Source of the DNA: Frankiales bacterium
GTDB taxonomy: Bacteria > Actinomycetota > Actinomycetes > JAFAQI01
Length of the DNA: 50,615 nucleotides
Direction: 5' to 3'
Assembly (NCBI GenBank): GCA_025980465.1
Contig: JAICXJ010000021.1
Span: 1-50,615 of the forward strand
The notes under the pieces are model-generated. The model searched no databases. It saw only the letters and a program-made list of their open reading frames with translations, and was not told where the DNA came from. Position 1 is the stretch's first letter; each line of letters starts with the position of its first letter. A program made the position numbers and the translations under genes. This document shows positions 1 to 13,294 of this stretch, one piece after another.

Positions 1-732
1 CTCGCCGTCGAGGATCAGCCGTTGCGACCCGATGGCGGCGGCCATTTCGCGCAGCTCCGGGTACGACGAGGTGACGTCCGCGCCGTGGGCATCGGCGGCC
101 TGCGGCCGGCCGCCGTCGACGGACACGACGAGCCGGAGCCCACCCCAGTCGAACGCATATCCCCAGGCGTCGTCGTCGCGGGGGAGTCGCGCGGCGTCGG
201 TGGCGAGCATCGGAGCCAAGCCTTCGGGCAGCTGCGCGAACCCGGCCACCGGCGGATCCATCCGGTGGACCATCCAGTCCCGGTCGCGCGAGCCGGTCTT
301 GAACAGCACGTACTTGCCCGACACTCGCGATCCCTCGAGCACCACCATGACCTCGCGGTCGTTCCACTTCTCGGTCTGGTACGTGCCGCGATCCCAGATC
401 GTGACGTTGCCCCCGCCGTACTCACCTGCCGGGATGTCGCCCGCGAAGTCCAGGTACTCCATCGGGTGGTCCTCGGTGTGGACGGCGAGGTGATTGGTCT
501 TCGGGTCGACCGGAAGGTTCTTGGGCACGGCCCACGAGACCAGCACACCATCGCGCTCGAGCCGGAAGTCCCAATGCAACGCCCGGGCGTGATGCTCCTG
601 AATCACGAACCGATCGCCGCCGGCCTGGTCGGGCTCGCTGCGCTTGGTGCGCACCGGCGGGTCCGAACGAGGCACCGGCTCCGGCGTCCGCCTCGGATCC
701 CGCTTAGCCCGGTAGGTCCTGAGCTCAGCCAC
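1..732 (-). CDS. LigD-like 3'-phosphoesterase/degenerate ligase-domain protein (3' end outside window)
   Basis: This gene runs off the left edge; 244 codons are visible from a GTG start at 732. Residues about 30-145 match the LigD 3'-phosphoesterase domain, which trims 3' ends in bacterial non-homologous end joining. The pattern IQEHHARALHWDFRLE supplies the metal and phosphate ligands (His, His, Asp, Arg), and HTEDHPMEYLDF supplies the second His/Tyr set. From about residue 160 an ATP-dependent DNA ligase N-terminal domain begins. Its motif I, normally KxDGxR, reads FDWGGLR, so the nucleotide-accepting lysine is Asp and the motif Asp is Gly. The phosphoesterase is predicted active; the ligase is predicted unable to self-adenylate. 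No polymerase domain precedes the phosphoesterase, so this is not full-length LigD. Start chosen because the conserved domain follows about 30 residues later; a GTG at 777 lies behind in-frame sequence and is less likely. Confidence 0.85.
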   Translation of the reverse strand, partial: MAELRTYRAKRDPRRTPEPVPRSDPPVRTKRSEPDQAGGDRFVIQEHHARALHWDFRLERDGVLVSWAVPKNLPVDPKTNHLAVHTEDHPMEYLDFAGDIPAGEYGGGNVTIWDRGTYQTEKWNDREVMVVLEGSRVSGKYVLFKTGSRDRDWMVHRMDPPVAGFAQLPEGLAPMLATDAARLPRDDDAWGYAFDWGGLRLVVSVDGGRPQAADAHGADVTSSYPELREMAAAIGSQRLILDGE

Positions 733-751
733 AGCTCCGACCGTACCTAGG

Positions 752-795
752 TTGTGGAGCGGTAGCGGCGCTATCACACCGGTAGCGCTCCACAA
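752..795. repeat. 44-nt imperfect palindrome, left copy of locus A
   Basis: The left arm is TTGTGGAGCGGTAGCGG, then an 11-nt centre, then CGGTAGCGCTCCACAA. The outer 10 nt are inverted (TTGTGGAGCG / CGCTCCACAA), while the inner 8-mer CGGTAGCG is repeated directly in both arms. A second copy with almost identical arms but a different centre lies at 1823-1866, on the other side of the nuclease gene. This copy starts 6 nt past that gene's stop codon, so it could also act as its terminator hairpin, although no T tract follows. Confidence 0.85.
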
Positions 796-801
796 GCTGC
801 T

Positions 802-1746
802 CTAGCAGGAACCCCGCAACGGCTCCGGGAGGTCCTTCGGGCAGCGTACGCAGCGGCGAAACTGACCCGGCCAGCCTTCGTCCCGGAGTATCAGGGCCTG
901 CTGAATCATCGCGTCGCACGGGCGGTCGATCATGTCGGCCCATCCGTAGCGAAGATGTCGCAGCCGCTGTGCCTCGCTGCGGTTGTCCCGCTCCATGTCG
1001 CGCCACCGCTCGAGCGTGCCGTCATGCCCCAAGTGGCCGTCGAGTTCGATGTGCGTGCGGTATTCCTCAATCAGCACGTCGAGGTGCTCGACACCATTCG
1101 CCTTTCGCCTGAACTGTCGGGTTCCCATGGGCAGTCCGTGCAGTCGGCGCTGTTTCGCGTCGAGCAACTCCAGGACCGAGTGCGCCCCACGGGCAAGATC
1201 GGGAAGGGCATCGAGAACCGCCTGACGCCATCGGATCGACGGGAGTTCGACCAGCGCAGCCCGGATGCGGCCAGCGGTGGTTCGTCGTGAGCGAACGGCG
1301 TCGCCGACCACACCGAGCGCCGCCCGAGCCGACGGCATCTCCGCCAGAAGGTCGATGACGGTGCGTTCCACCGTGGTCCGGGCGGGGAAGCCCCGAACGT
1401 CGTCAGGTCGCCAAATACGGGAGCGATGAATTGTCAGGCCGCGCTGGGGTCGAATCCGGCGATCGAAGGGAATCGTGATGTGAATCGTGTCCGGCCGCGA
1501 GCGCAGCCCGTACGAATGCGCCGCGGTGGTGTGACTGAGTGCGGCGCCATCTCCGCCGTACCGCACGGCCGCGTGCAGCATTGCGGCGTAGGGGACCGGC
1601 CCACTGAAGGTGGCGTAGGTGCGGGGGTAAATCCGCTGCCAGCGACCCGACGTCACCATCCAGCGCACTCGGTCCGCCGAGAACCCAAGGTTCTCGAGGT
1701 CGTCGAGCGTGACTACCCCAGCGGTGTCCCCTGCAGCACGGATCAT
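802..1746 (-). CDS. AbiEi-like winged-helix protein with C-terminal DUF559/Vsr-like nuclease domain
   Basis: 314 aa. Residues about 8-45 (TLDDLENLGFSADRVRWMV then GRWQRIYPRTYA) match the AbiEi-type winged-helix domain that binds DNA in type IV toxin-antitoxin systems. The C-terminal third matches the DUF559/Vsr-like endonuclease fold: Glu193 in HSVLE, Asp223 in HLDVL and Glu234-x-Asp236-Gly in IELDG form a plausible PD-(D/E)XK metal site. No AbiEii toxin lies next to it, so it is a solitary gene rather than a toxin-antitoxin pair. It sits between LigD-like and glgE genes and is bracketed by two copies of one 44-nt palindrome. ATG 1746 is chosen because the conserved winged helix begins there; no strong ribosome site is visible. 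A longer reading frame upstream is antisense to glgE and is spurious. The fold assignment is family knowledge; nuclease activity and role are inferred. Confidence 0.8.
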   Translation of the reverse strand: MIRAAGDTAGVVTLDDLENLGFSADRVRWMVTSGRWQRIYPRTYATFSGPVPYAAMLHAAVRYGGDGAALSHTTAAHSYGLRSRPDTIHITIPFDRRIRPQRGLTIHRSRIWRPDDVRGFPARTTVERTVIDLLAEMPSARAALGVVGDAVRSRRTTAGRIRAALVELPSIRWRQAVLDALPDLARGAHSVLELLDAKQRRLHGLPMGTRQFRRKANGVEHLDVLIEEYRTHIELDGHLGHDGTLERWRDMERDNRSEAQRLRHLRYGWADMIDRPCDAMIQQALILRDEGWPGQFRRCVRCPKDLPEPLRGSC

Positions 1747-1795
1747 TGGCAAACGTTGCGGACGATGCTCTCGGCAGCACCCGCACAGCCGCACT

Positions 1796-1804
1796 TGTGG
1801 ATAA
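1796..1804 (-). other. Perfect DnaA-box-like 9-mer upstream of locus A nuclease gene
   Basis: The plus strand reads TGTGGATAA, the complement of TTATCCACA. It lies between the nuclease start codon (1746) and the right palindrome (1823). Similar 9-mers stand in the corresponding position at 29681-29689 and 49445-49453. Binding by DnaA is not shown and a chance match is possible. Confidence 0.4.
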
Positions 1805-1822
1805 CCGCGCGGGAATCTGGGG

Positions 1823-1866
1823 TTGTGGAGCGGTAGCGGTGTCGGGACCCCGGTAGCGCTCCACAG
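1823..1866. repeat. 44-nt imperfect palindrome, right copy of locus A
   Basis: This is the same 17-11-16 layout as 752-795. Arms agree at 32 of 33 positions in direct orientation; the 11-nt centre agrees at only 4. It lies between two divergent genes (nuclease start at 1746, glgE start at 1909), so no gene ends here and a terminator role is ruled out. It could be an operator for the winged-helix protein, or an element end. It is 42 nt upstream of the glgE start codon. Confidence 0.85.
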
Positions 1867-1882
1867 CCGGGGCATATCGCTT

Positions 1883-1906
1883 GGCGGGTGGGGGTAGGGG
1901 CTGGAG
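1883..1906 (+). promoter_or_regulatory. G-rich glgE leader with Shine-Dalgarno
   Basis: A run of G tracts (GGCGGG, GGGGG, GGGG, CTGG) leads directly into GGAG at 1903-1906, three nt before the ATG at 1909. The GGAG decides the glgE start against a GTG at 1888. The G tracts could form a two-layer quadruplex over the ribosome site, which is inference only. No clear -35/-10 pair was found in 1747-1908. Confidence 0.4.
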
Positions 1907-1908
1907 AA

Positions 1909-4005
<2,097 letters not shown>

Positions 4006-4057
4006 GTCGGCGACGTCGTTCGCCGGCCATTGTTGGGCGGCGGGTGGGGTGGCGGAC

Positions 4058-7380
<3,323 letters not shown>

Positions 7381-7384
<4 letters not shown>

Positions 7385-9489
7385 CAACCGTTTCCGATCA
7401 CGCCGCGCCGGCATCAGGGCACGGCAGAAGCGCCCTCAACGAGCTGGCCCGGCTGCACGGGATCCAGCTCTCCTACACCGGAGGAGGTGGCAAGCCGATC
7501 CGGGCCTCCGCGGACACGGTGCGGGCGGTGCTCGGCGCGCTGGGCTGTGATGCGTCCACCCCGGATGCGGTCCGCGAGGCGCTCGCGGCGGAGCGGGCCC
7601 GCCGCCGCCAGCGGGAGATCGAGCCGGTCGTGGTCCGCGATCCGAGCGGTCGGCTCTCCTCGGATCTCCTCGTCGATCCGAGCCTCGACCTTCACCAGTG
7701 CTGGGTGAGTATCGCGCGCGAGGACGGCGGGCTCGACACCGCAGCGCTGACCGAGCTGGTGCGTCATGAGGAGCTCACCGAGGACGGCGTGCGGGCGTTG
7801 ACGATCAGCCTCGACACGATGCAGCTCCCGACCGGCTACCACACGCTGGTCATCGACGGCCTGACTCGGCAGGCCCGGTCGCTGCTGATGGTCCCGCCGT
7901 CGCCGCGGCCGGCTGGGCGGGGCGTCGGCGTGGTCGCGCCGCTGTACGCGCTTCGCGGAGCGGACGACTGGGGCGTCGGCTCGTTCTCCGACCTGGCGCA
8001 GTTCGCCGACCTGGTCGGCGAGTGGGGCGGGCAGCTGGCCGGCACGTTGCCCCTGTTCGCGATGTTCTTCCGCGACCCGCTCGACCCGAGCCCGTACCTT
8101 CCGGTGAGCCGACGCTTCTTCAACGAGCTGTACGTCGACGTCGACGAGCTGCCCGAGTTGACCGACTCGGCGCGGGCGCAGGCGCTGGTGTCGTCGGCCG
8201 CGTTCCGCAGCGAGCTCGACGAGCTGAGCTGGCGCGACGAGGTCGACTACCGGGATGTGATGGCCCACAAGCGCCAGGTGCTCGCATTGTGCGCGCAGCA
8301 GCTCGTCCACTCGCAGGGCGCCCGACGCGACGCGTTCGAGGCTTTCCTCAGCGAGCACCCCGAACTCGCCTCGTACGCCGACTTCCGCGCCGCCGACGAG
8401 AAGGAACCGGGCTGGCGGACCTGGGCCGTCCCGGCCGGGGAGCTGCCGGGGGCGGTCGACGAGCATGCAGCGCTGTATCACCGCTACGTCCAGTTCGTCG
8501 CGGCCGAGCAGCTCGCCGATGCTGCCCAGCGCCGCGATGGCCGGGCCGGTCTCTACCTCGACCTGCCGGTCGGCGTACATCCCGACGGCTACGACGTGTG
8601 GTCGGCATCCGACATCTTCGCCGCGGCGAGCGTCGGCGCACCGCCGGACGAGTTCTTCGCCGGCGGCCAGTCGTGGGGCTTCCCGCCGCTTCATCCGGAG
8701 CGGATCCGCGAGACCGGCTACTCCTACGTCATCGACTCCTACCGAGCGGTGTTGCGCTATGCCTCGGCGATTCGGATCGACCATGTCCTCGGACTGACCA
8801 GGCTGTTCTGGATCCCGGAAGGCGAGGGGCCCGAGGCGGGCGCCTACGTCCGCTACCGGAGCGAGGAGCTGCGCGCGATCATCGCGATCGAGGCGGACCG
8901 CGCCGGCGCACTCGTGGTCGGTGAGGACCTCGGAACCGTCTCCGCCGACATCCGGCGGGCAATGGACCGCGACGGGATGCTGCATTCCTTCGTCTGGCAG
9001 TTCGCCGCCTCTGCAAGCGAGCCGCTGCCGCAACCACGCAACCCCGCGGCGGCGTCGCTCGGCAGCCACGACCTGCCGAGGTTCGCCACCTTCTGGCGCG
9101 CCGAGGACATCGACGACGATCTCGATCGCGGCCGGATCGATGCCGAAGCGGCGCGCAGCAGCGCAGCGCAGCGCAGCGGCATCATCGACGGGCTGCGGCG
9201 TCGCGGCGGGGAGGCGGCGGACTCCGATGAGGAGGTGCGCGCCGGCTTGACCCGTTGCCTGGAGTCGTTGGCGGCGGGGCCGGCGTCGTACCTGCTGATC
9301 GAGTTGGCCGACCTCGAGCTGGAGACCGAGCCGGACAACCGGCCGGGGACCGGACCCGAGGCGGGCAACTGGCGGCGGCGGCTACGGCGGCGGCTGAGCG
9401 AGATCGCCGCCGATCCCGACATCAACGAACTGATCGCGCAGGTGATGGCCCGGCGCCGTCGCAAGAAGGCGAAAGGAGCTGCGGCGTGA
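7381..9489 (+). CDS. malQ: 4-alpha-glucanotransferase (amylomaltase)
   Basis: 702 aa, in the range of actinobacterial MalQ (GH77), which moves alpha-1,4-glucan segments between chains and releases glucose. An N-terminal extension of about 170 residues precedes the barrel, as in actinobacterial homologues. The barrel opens with YALRGADDWGVGSFSDL. The nucleophile is Asp467 in IRIDHVLGL and the acid/base is Glu515 in VVGEDLGTV; the third Asp is in SHDLPRF. ATG 7381 overlaps the treS-mak stop as ATGA, indicating translational coupling. In this operon it probably recycles short maltodextrins left by GlgX and TreY/TreZ. The C-terminus is basic (RRRRKKAKG). Confidence 0.93.
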
Positions 9490-11438
9490 CGCCAACGAAG
9501 ACGTTGCCCACCAAGTCCAGGTCAACGAGAGCCAAGCCCTACACCCTCTTGGGCGACGACGACCTGCACCTGTTCAACGAGGGCACCCACCGCCGGCTCG
9601 CGGACCGCCTCGGTGCGCATGCACAACCGAAGGGCAGCGCCAGTTCACAGCCGGGTGGTTACTACTTCGCGGTCTGGGCGCCGAACGCCACCGCAGTGTC
9701 GGTGATCGGCGACTTCAACGAGTGGACCGGGTACGACGCCGAGCTGAAGCCCCGCGGCACCTCAGGCATCTGGGAGGGCTCGGTCGCGAGTGCGAGCAAG
9801 GGCCAGATCTACAAGTTCCGGATCACCACTCGCGACGGGAGAGTGCTCGACAAGGCCGACCCTTACGCCATCCGCACCGAGTGCCCGCCGGCGACTGGCT
9901 CGGTGCTGTGGGACCTCGACTACGCCTGGGGCGACGAGAAGTGGATGAAGAGCCGGGCAACTGCCAACTCGCTGCAGGCACCGATGTCGGTCTACGAGCT
10001 GCACCTCGGCTCCTGGCGTCGCGATCCGGCGAACCCGCGGCAGCCGCTCACGTGCCGCGAGATCGCCGAACCGCTGATCGCGCACATCAAGGAGACCGGC
10101 TTCACCCACGTCGAGTTCCTGCCGGTCATGGAGCACCCGTTCTACGGATCGTGGGGCTACCAGGTCACGTCGTACTTTGCGCCGTCGGCACGCCATGGCT
10201 CGCCGCAGGACCTGATGTGGCTGATCGACCAACTCCACCAGGCCGGGATCGGCGTGATCATCGACTGGGTGCCCTCGCACTTCCCGAGCGACACGTTCGC
10301 CCTGGCCGACTTCGACGGCACCCATCTCTATGAGCATCCCGACCCGCGGCTGGGCTATCACCCGGACTGGGGCAGCCTGATCTTCAACTACAGCCGGCAC
10401 GAGGTGCGGGCGTTCCTCGCGTCATCCGCTGAGTTCTGGCTCTCGACCTACCACGCCGATGGGCTGCGGGTCGATGCTGTTGCGTCGATGCTCTATCGCG
10501 ACTACAGCCGCGGGCCCGGCGAGTGGTTGCCCAACGAGCACGGCGGTCGGGAGAACACCGAGGCGGTCGAGTTCCTGAAGTCGTTCAACGCCGGCGTGTA
10601 CGCCGATCATCCGGACGTCCAGACGATCGCGGAGGAGTCCACCGCGTGGCCTGGCGTCTCGCATCCGCTGGAGATGGGTGGCATCGGGTTCGGGCTGAAG
10701 TGGGACATGGGCTGGATGCACGACACGCTGGCCTATCTCGCGGAGGAGCCGGTTCACCGCAAGTACCACCACGGCCAGCTGACCTTCCGTGGCGTGTACC
10801 AGTTCACCGAGAACTACCTGCTGCCGCTCTCGCACGACGAGGTGACGCACGGCAAGGGCTCGCTTCTGACCAAGATGCCGGGCGATGACTGGCAGAAGTT
10901 CGCGAACCTGCGGCTGCTCTACGGCTACCAGTGGACCCAGCCCGGCAAGAAGCTGCTGTTCATGGGCGGAGAGTTCGCGCAGCGCCGGGAATGGGCGCAC
11001 GAGACCTCCATCGACTGGGACCTGCTCCACCACGAGAAGCACCGCGGCGTGATGCGCTGGATCAGTGACCTCAACGCGGTGTACCGCGCCGAGCCGGCGC
11101 TGCATGAGCTCGACACCGAGTCGAGCGGGTTCCGCTGGGTGCAGATCGCGGATTCCGACGCCGGGACGCTGAGCTACCTGCGGCTGTCATCCGCCGGCGA
11201 ATGCATCCTGGTGGCGATCAACCTCACCCCGGTGCCGCGGTACGAGCACACCGTCGGCGTACCGGTCGCTGGCCGTTGGCGCGAGCTGCTCAACAGCGAC
11301 TCCGAGCCGTACGGCGGGAGTGGTGTCGGCAATCTGGGCAGCATCGACGCGGTCGCCGAGCCGTGGGGCGAGTTCGAGTACCGCTTGGACCTCACCTTCC
11401 CGCCGCTCAGCGTCGTGGTGCTCAAGGCCGACGGTTGA
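9486..11438 (+). CDS. glgB: 1,4-alpha-glucan branching enzyme
   Basis: 650 aa, the shorter class of GlgB that has one CBM48 domain (about residues 50-140: YYFAVWAPNATAVSVIGDFN) and lacks the extra N1 module. It cuts alpha-1,4 chains and reattaches them through alpha-1,6 links. Catalytic Asp330 lies in LRVDAVASMLY, Glu383 in TIAEESTAW, and the third carboxylate in LSHDEVTHGKGS. The GTG start at 9486 overlaps the malQ stop (GTGA). GlgE and GlgB together build the branched glucan in the GlgE pathway, so the two enzymes share this transcript. A basic 20-residue N-terminal tail (KTLPTKSRSTRAK) precedes the domain. Confidence 0.95.
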   Translation: MTPTKTLPTKSRSTRAKPYTLLGDDDLHLFNEGTHRRLADRLGAHAQPKGSASSQPGGYYFAVWAPNATAVSVIGDFNEWTGYDAELKPRGTSGIWEGSVASASKGQIYKFRITTRDGRVLDKADPYAIRTECPPATGSVLWDLDYAWGDEKWMKSRATANSLQAPMSVYELHLGSWRRDPANPRQPLTCREIAEPLIAHIKETGFTHVEFLPVMEHPFYGSWGYQVTSYFAPSARHGSPQDLMWLIDQLHQAGIGVIIDWVPSHFPSDTFALADFDGTHLYEHPDPRLGYHPDWGSLIFNYSRHEVRAFLASSAEFWLSTYHADGLRVDAVASMLYRDYSRGPGEWLPNEHGGRENTEAVEFLKSFNAGVYADHPDVQTIAEESTAWPGVSHPLEMGGIGFGLKWDMGWMHDTLAYLAEEPVHRKYHHGQLTFRGVYQFTENYLLPLSHDEVTHGKGSLLTKMPGDDWQKFANLRLLYGYQWTQPGKKLLFMGGEFAQRREWAHETSIDWDLLHHEKHRGVMRWISDLNAVYRAEPALHELDTESSGFRWVQIADSDAGTLSYLRLSSAGECILVAINLTPVPRYEHTVGVPVAGRWRELLNSDSEPYGGSGVGNLGSIDAVAEPWGEFEYRLDLTFPPLSVVVLKADG

Positions 11439-13294
11439 GCGAGTCCCCGGCTGAGTCCTCGACTGACTCATATCGGCCGCTCGGCGCGACCCGGGTCGGC
11501 GAGCGGGAGTGGTCATTCGTTGTCTGGGCGCCGCGCTGTGAACAGGTGTGCGTGCGGCTGTACGACGCCGGTGGCGAGCGCGACGAACCGCTGACGGCAA
11601 CCGACGACGGCTACTTCTCGGCGGTCGTCGGCGGGCTTGCCGAGCCGCCGACCTACCGGTACGTCCTGAGCGGCGACGGGTACGCCGATCCGGTGTCGCG
11701 CTGGCAGCCGGAGGGCGTGCACGGTCCGTCGCGCGCGGTTGATGTCGAGGCGTTCGAGTGGGCCGACGAGGACTTCATGGCGCCGGCGCTCCGCGACCTG
11801 GTGATCTACGAGCTGCACGTCGGCACCTTCACCGACGACGGCACGTTCGACGCTGCGATCGGTCGGCTGCACGAGCTCGCCGACCTCGGCGTGACAGCGG
11901 TCGAGATCATGCCGGTCGCGGCATTTCCCGGTGAACGCAACTGGGGTTATGACGGGGTGTTTCCTTACGCAGTGCAGGACTCCTACGGCGGTCCGGCCGG
12001 TCTGCAGCGGTTTGTCGCCGCCTGCCACGCCGAACGGCTGGCTGTGATTCTCGACGTCGTCTACAACCATCTCGGCCCGGAGGGTGCGGTCCACGAGCAC
12101 TTCGCGCCGTACTTCACCGATGTCTATAAGACTCCCTGGGGAGCTGCGGTCAACGTCGCCGAGCGAGGATCTGACCAGGTGCGCTGCTACTTCATCGACA
12201 ACGCCGTGATGTGGCTGCGCGACTTCCACATCGACGGACTGCGGTTCGACGCCATCCACGGCATCGTCGACCCGACCGCGGTGCCGTTCCTGGAGGAGCT
12301 CACCGAATCGCTGCGCGGCGTGGGGCGACAGCGCGGACATGCTCCGCTGCTGATCGCCGAGAGCGGCGACAACAATCCGCGAGTCGTCACGAGCTGCCAG
12401 GACGGCGGGCTCGGTTTCGACGCGCAATGGAACGACGACTTCCACCATTCGCTTCATGCCTTGCTCACTGGCGAGCGTGAGGGCTACTACCAGGACTTCG
12501 GCAGGCTGGACCAGCTCGCCCGCGCAATCACCGAAGGGTTCGTCTTCAGCGGTCAGTACTCCGGCTTCCGCGGCCGCCGGCACGGAACGAGCGCGCGCGG
12601 CGTCCCGGCGGATCGGTTCGTCAACTTCGCGCAGAACCACGACCAGATCGGCAACCGGGCCGACGGCGATCGGCTCACCACGCTGCTCGAGCCGGCGCAG
12701 TGTCGGCTTGCGGTCGCGGTGCTGCTGCTGACCCCGGGCGTGCCGTTGCTGTTCATGGGCGAGGAGTACGCCGAGACCGCGCCGTTCCACTACTTCGTCG
12801 ATCACAGCGACCCGAAGCTGCTCGACGCCGTGCGCCGCGGCCGCGCCGAGGAGTTCGACCGCGCCGTCGACACCCTCGACCCGGCGGACCCGCGTACCTT
12901 TGAGCACTCCCGGCTGAACTGGAGCCGACGAGATGCCCCGGACGGGAAGGCGGTGCTCGGTCTCCACCAGGCGCTGCTCGCGGCCCGACGTAACCATCCG
13001 ATCATCACCGCCCCCCAGCCACGCGAGCATCTCGCCGTGGCGGTCGGCGACGTGCTGATGTTGGATCGGAGATCGGATGATGGCTCGATGTTCGCGGCGT
13101 TCAATTTCAGCGCGGATCCGGTGACGGTCCCGTTGCCGCCGCCGGTGTCCACCTGGCGCTGGGTGATGGACAGCGACAACCTTGACGGGATCGGCCCGAG
13201 CGCGGACGGCCCGGTGCCGGAGGGTTGCCTGAGCCTGGTGCCCTACGGCTTCGCGTTGCGTGTCGTTCCCGCTGATGCCGGGGTCGTCACATGA
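11435..13294 (+). CDS. treZ: Malto-oligosyltrehalose trehalohydrolase
   Basis: 619 aa from a TTG start that overlaps the glgB stop (TTGA). It cleaves trehalose from maltooligosyl-trehalose made by TreY. The N-terminal CBM48-like domain (about 10-100, SFVVWAPRCEQVCVRLYD) is followed by the GH13 barrel with Asp272 in LRFDAIHGI and Glu309 in LIAESGDNN. The third Asp is in NFAQNHDQIGNR, a TreZ hallmark. No better start with a ribosome site is visible, and the overlap fits the pattern of the whole operon. It is separated from treY by glgX, so the TreY/TreZ pair is not adjacent here. Confidence 0.94.
   Translation: MSESPAESSTDSYRPLGATRVGEREWSFVVWAPRCEQVCVRLYDAGGERDEPLTATDDGYFSAVVGGLAEPPTYRYVLSGDGYADPVSRWQPEGVHGPSRAVDVEAFEWADEDFMAPALRDLVIYELHVGTFTDDGTFDAAIGRLHELADLGVTAVEIMPVAAFPGERNWGYDGVFPYAVQDSYGGPAGLQRFVAACHAERLAVILDVVYNHLGPEGAVHEHFAPYFTDVYKTPWGAAVNVAERGSDQVRCYFIDNAVMWLRDFHIDGLRFDAIHGIVDPTAVPFLEELTESLRGVGRQRGHAPLLIAESGDNNPRVVTSCQDGGLGFDAQWNDDFHHSLHALLTGEREGYYQDFGRLDQLARAITEGFVFSGQYSGFRGRRHGTSARGVPADRFVNFAQNHDQIGNRADGDRLTTLLEPAQCRLAVAVLLLTPGVPLLFMGEEYAETAPFHYFVDHSDPKLLDAVRRGRAEEFDRAVDTLDPADPRTFEHSRLNWSRRDAPDGKAVLGLHQALLAARRNHPIITAPQPREHLAVAVGDVLMLDRRSDDGSMFAAFNFSADPVTVPLPPPVSTWRWVMDSDNLDGIGPSADGPVPEGCLSLVPYGFALRVVPADAGVVT

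Noticed and set aside
802-1746. Locus A gene as half of a type IV toxin-antitoxin pair
   Set aside because: No AbiEii-like nucleotidyltransferase gene is adjacent on either side, and the protein carries its own nuclease-like domain.
1748-1759. GCAAACGTTGC as a LacI-family operator for glgE
   Set aside because: Symmetry fails after four bases on each side of the central CG and it overlaps the nuclease start codon; the match is too weak.
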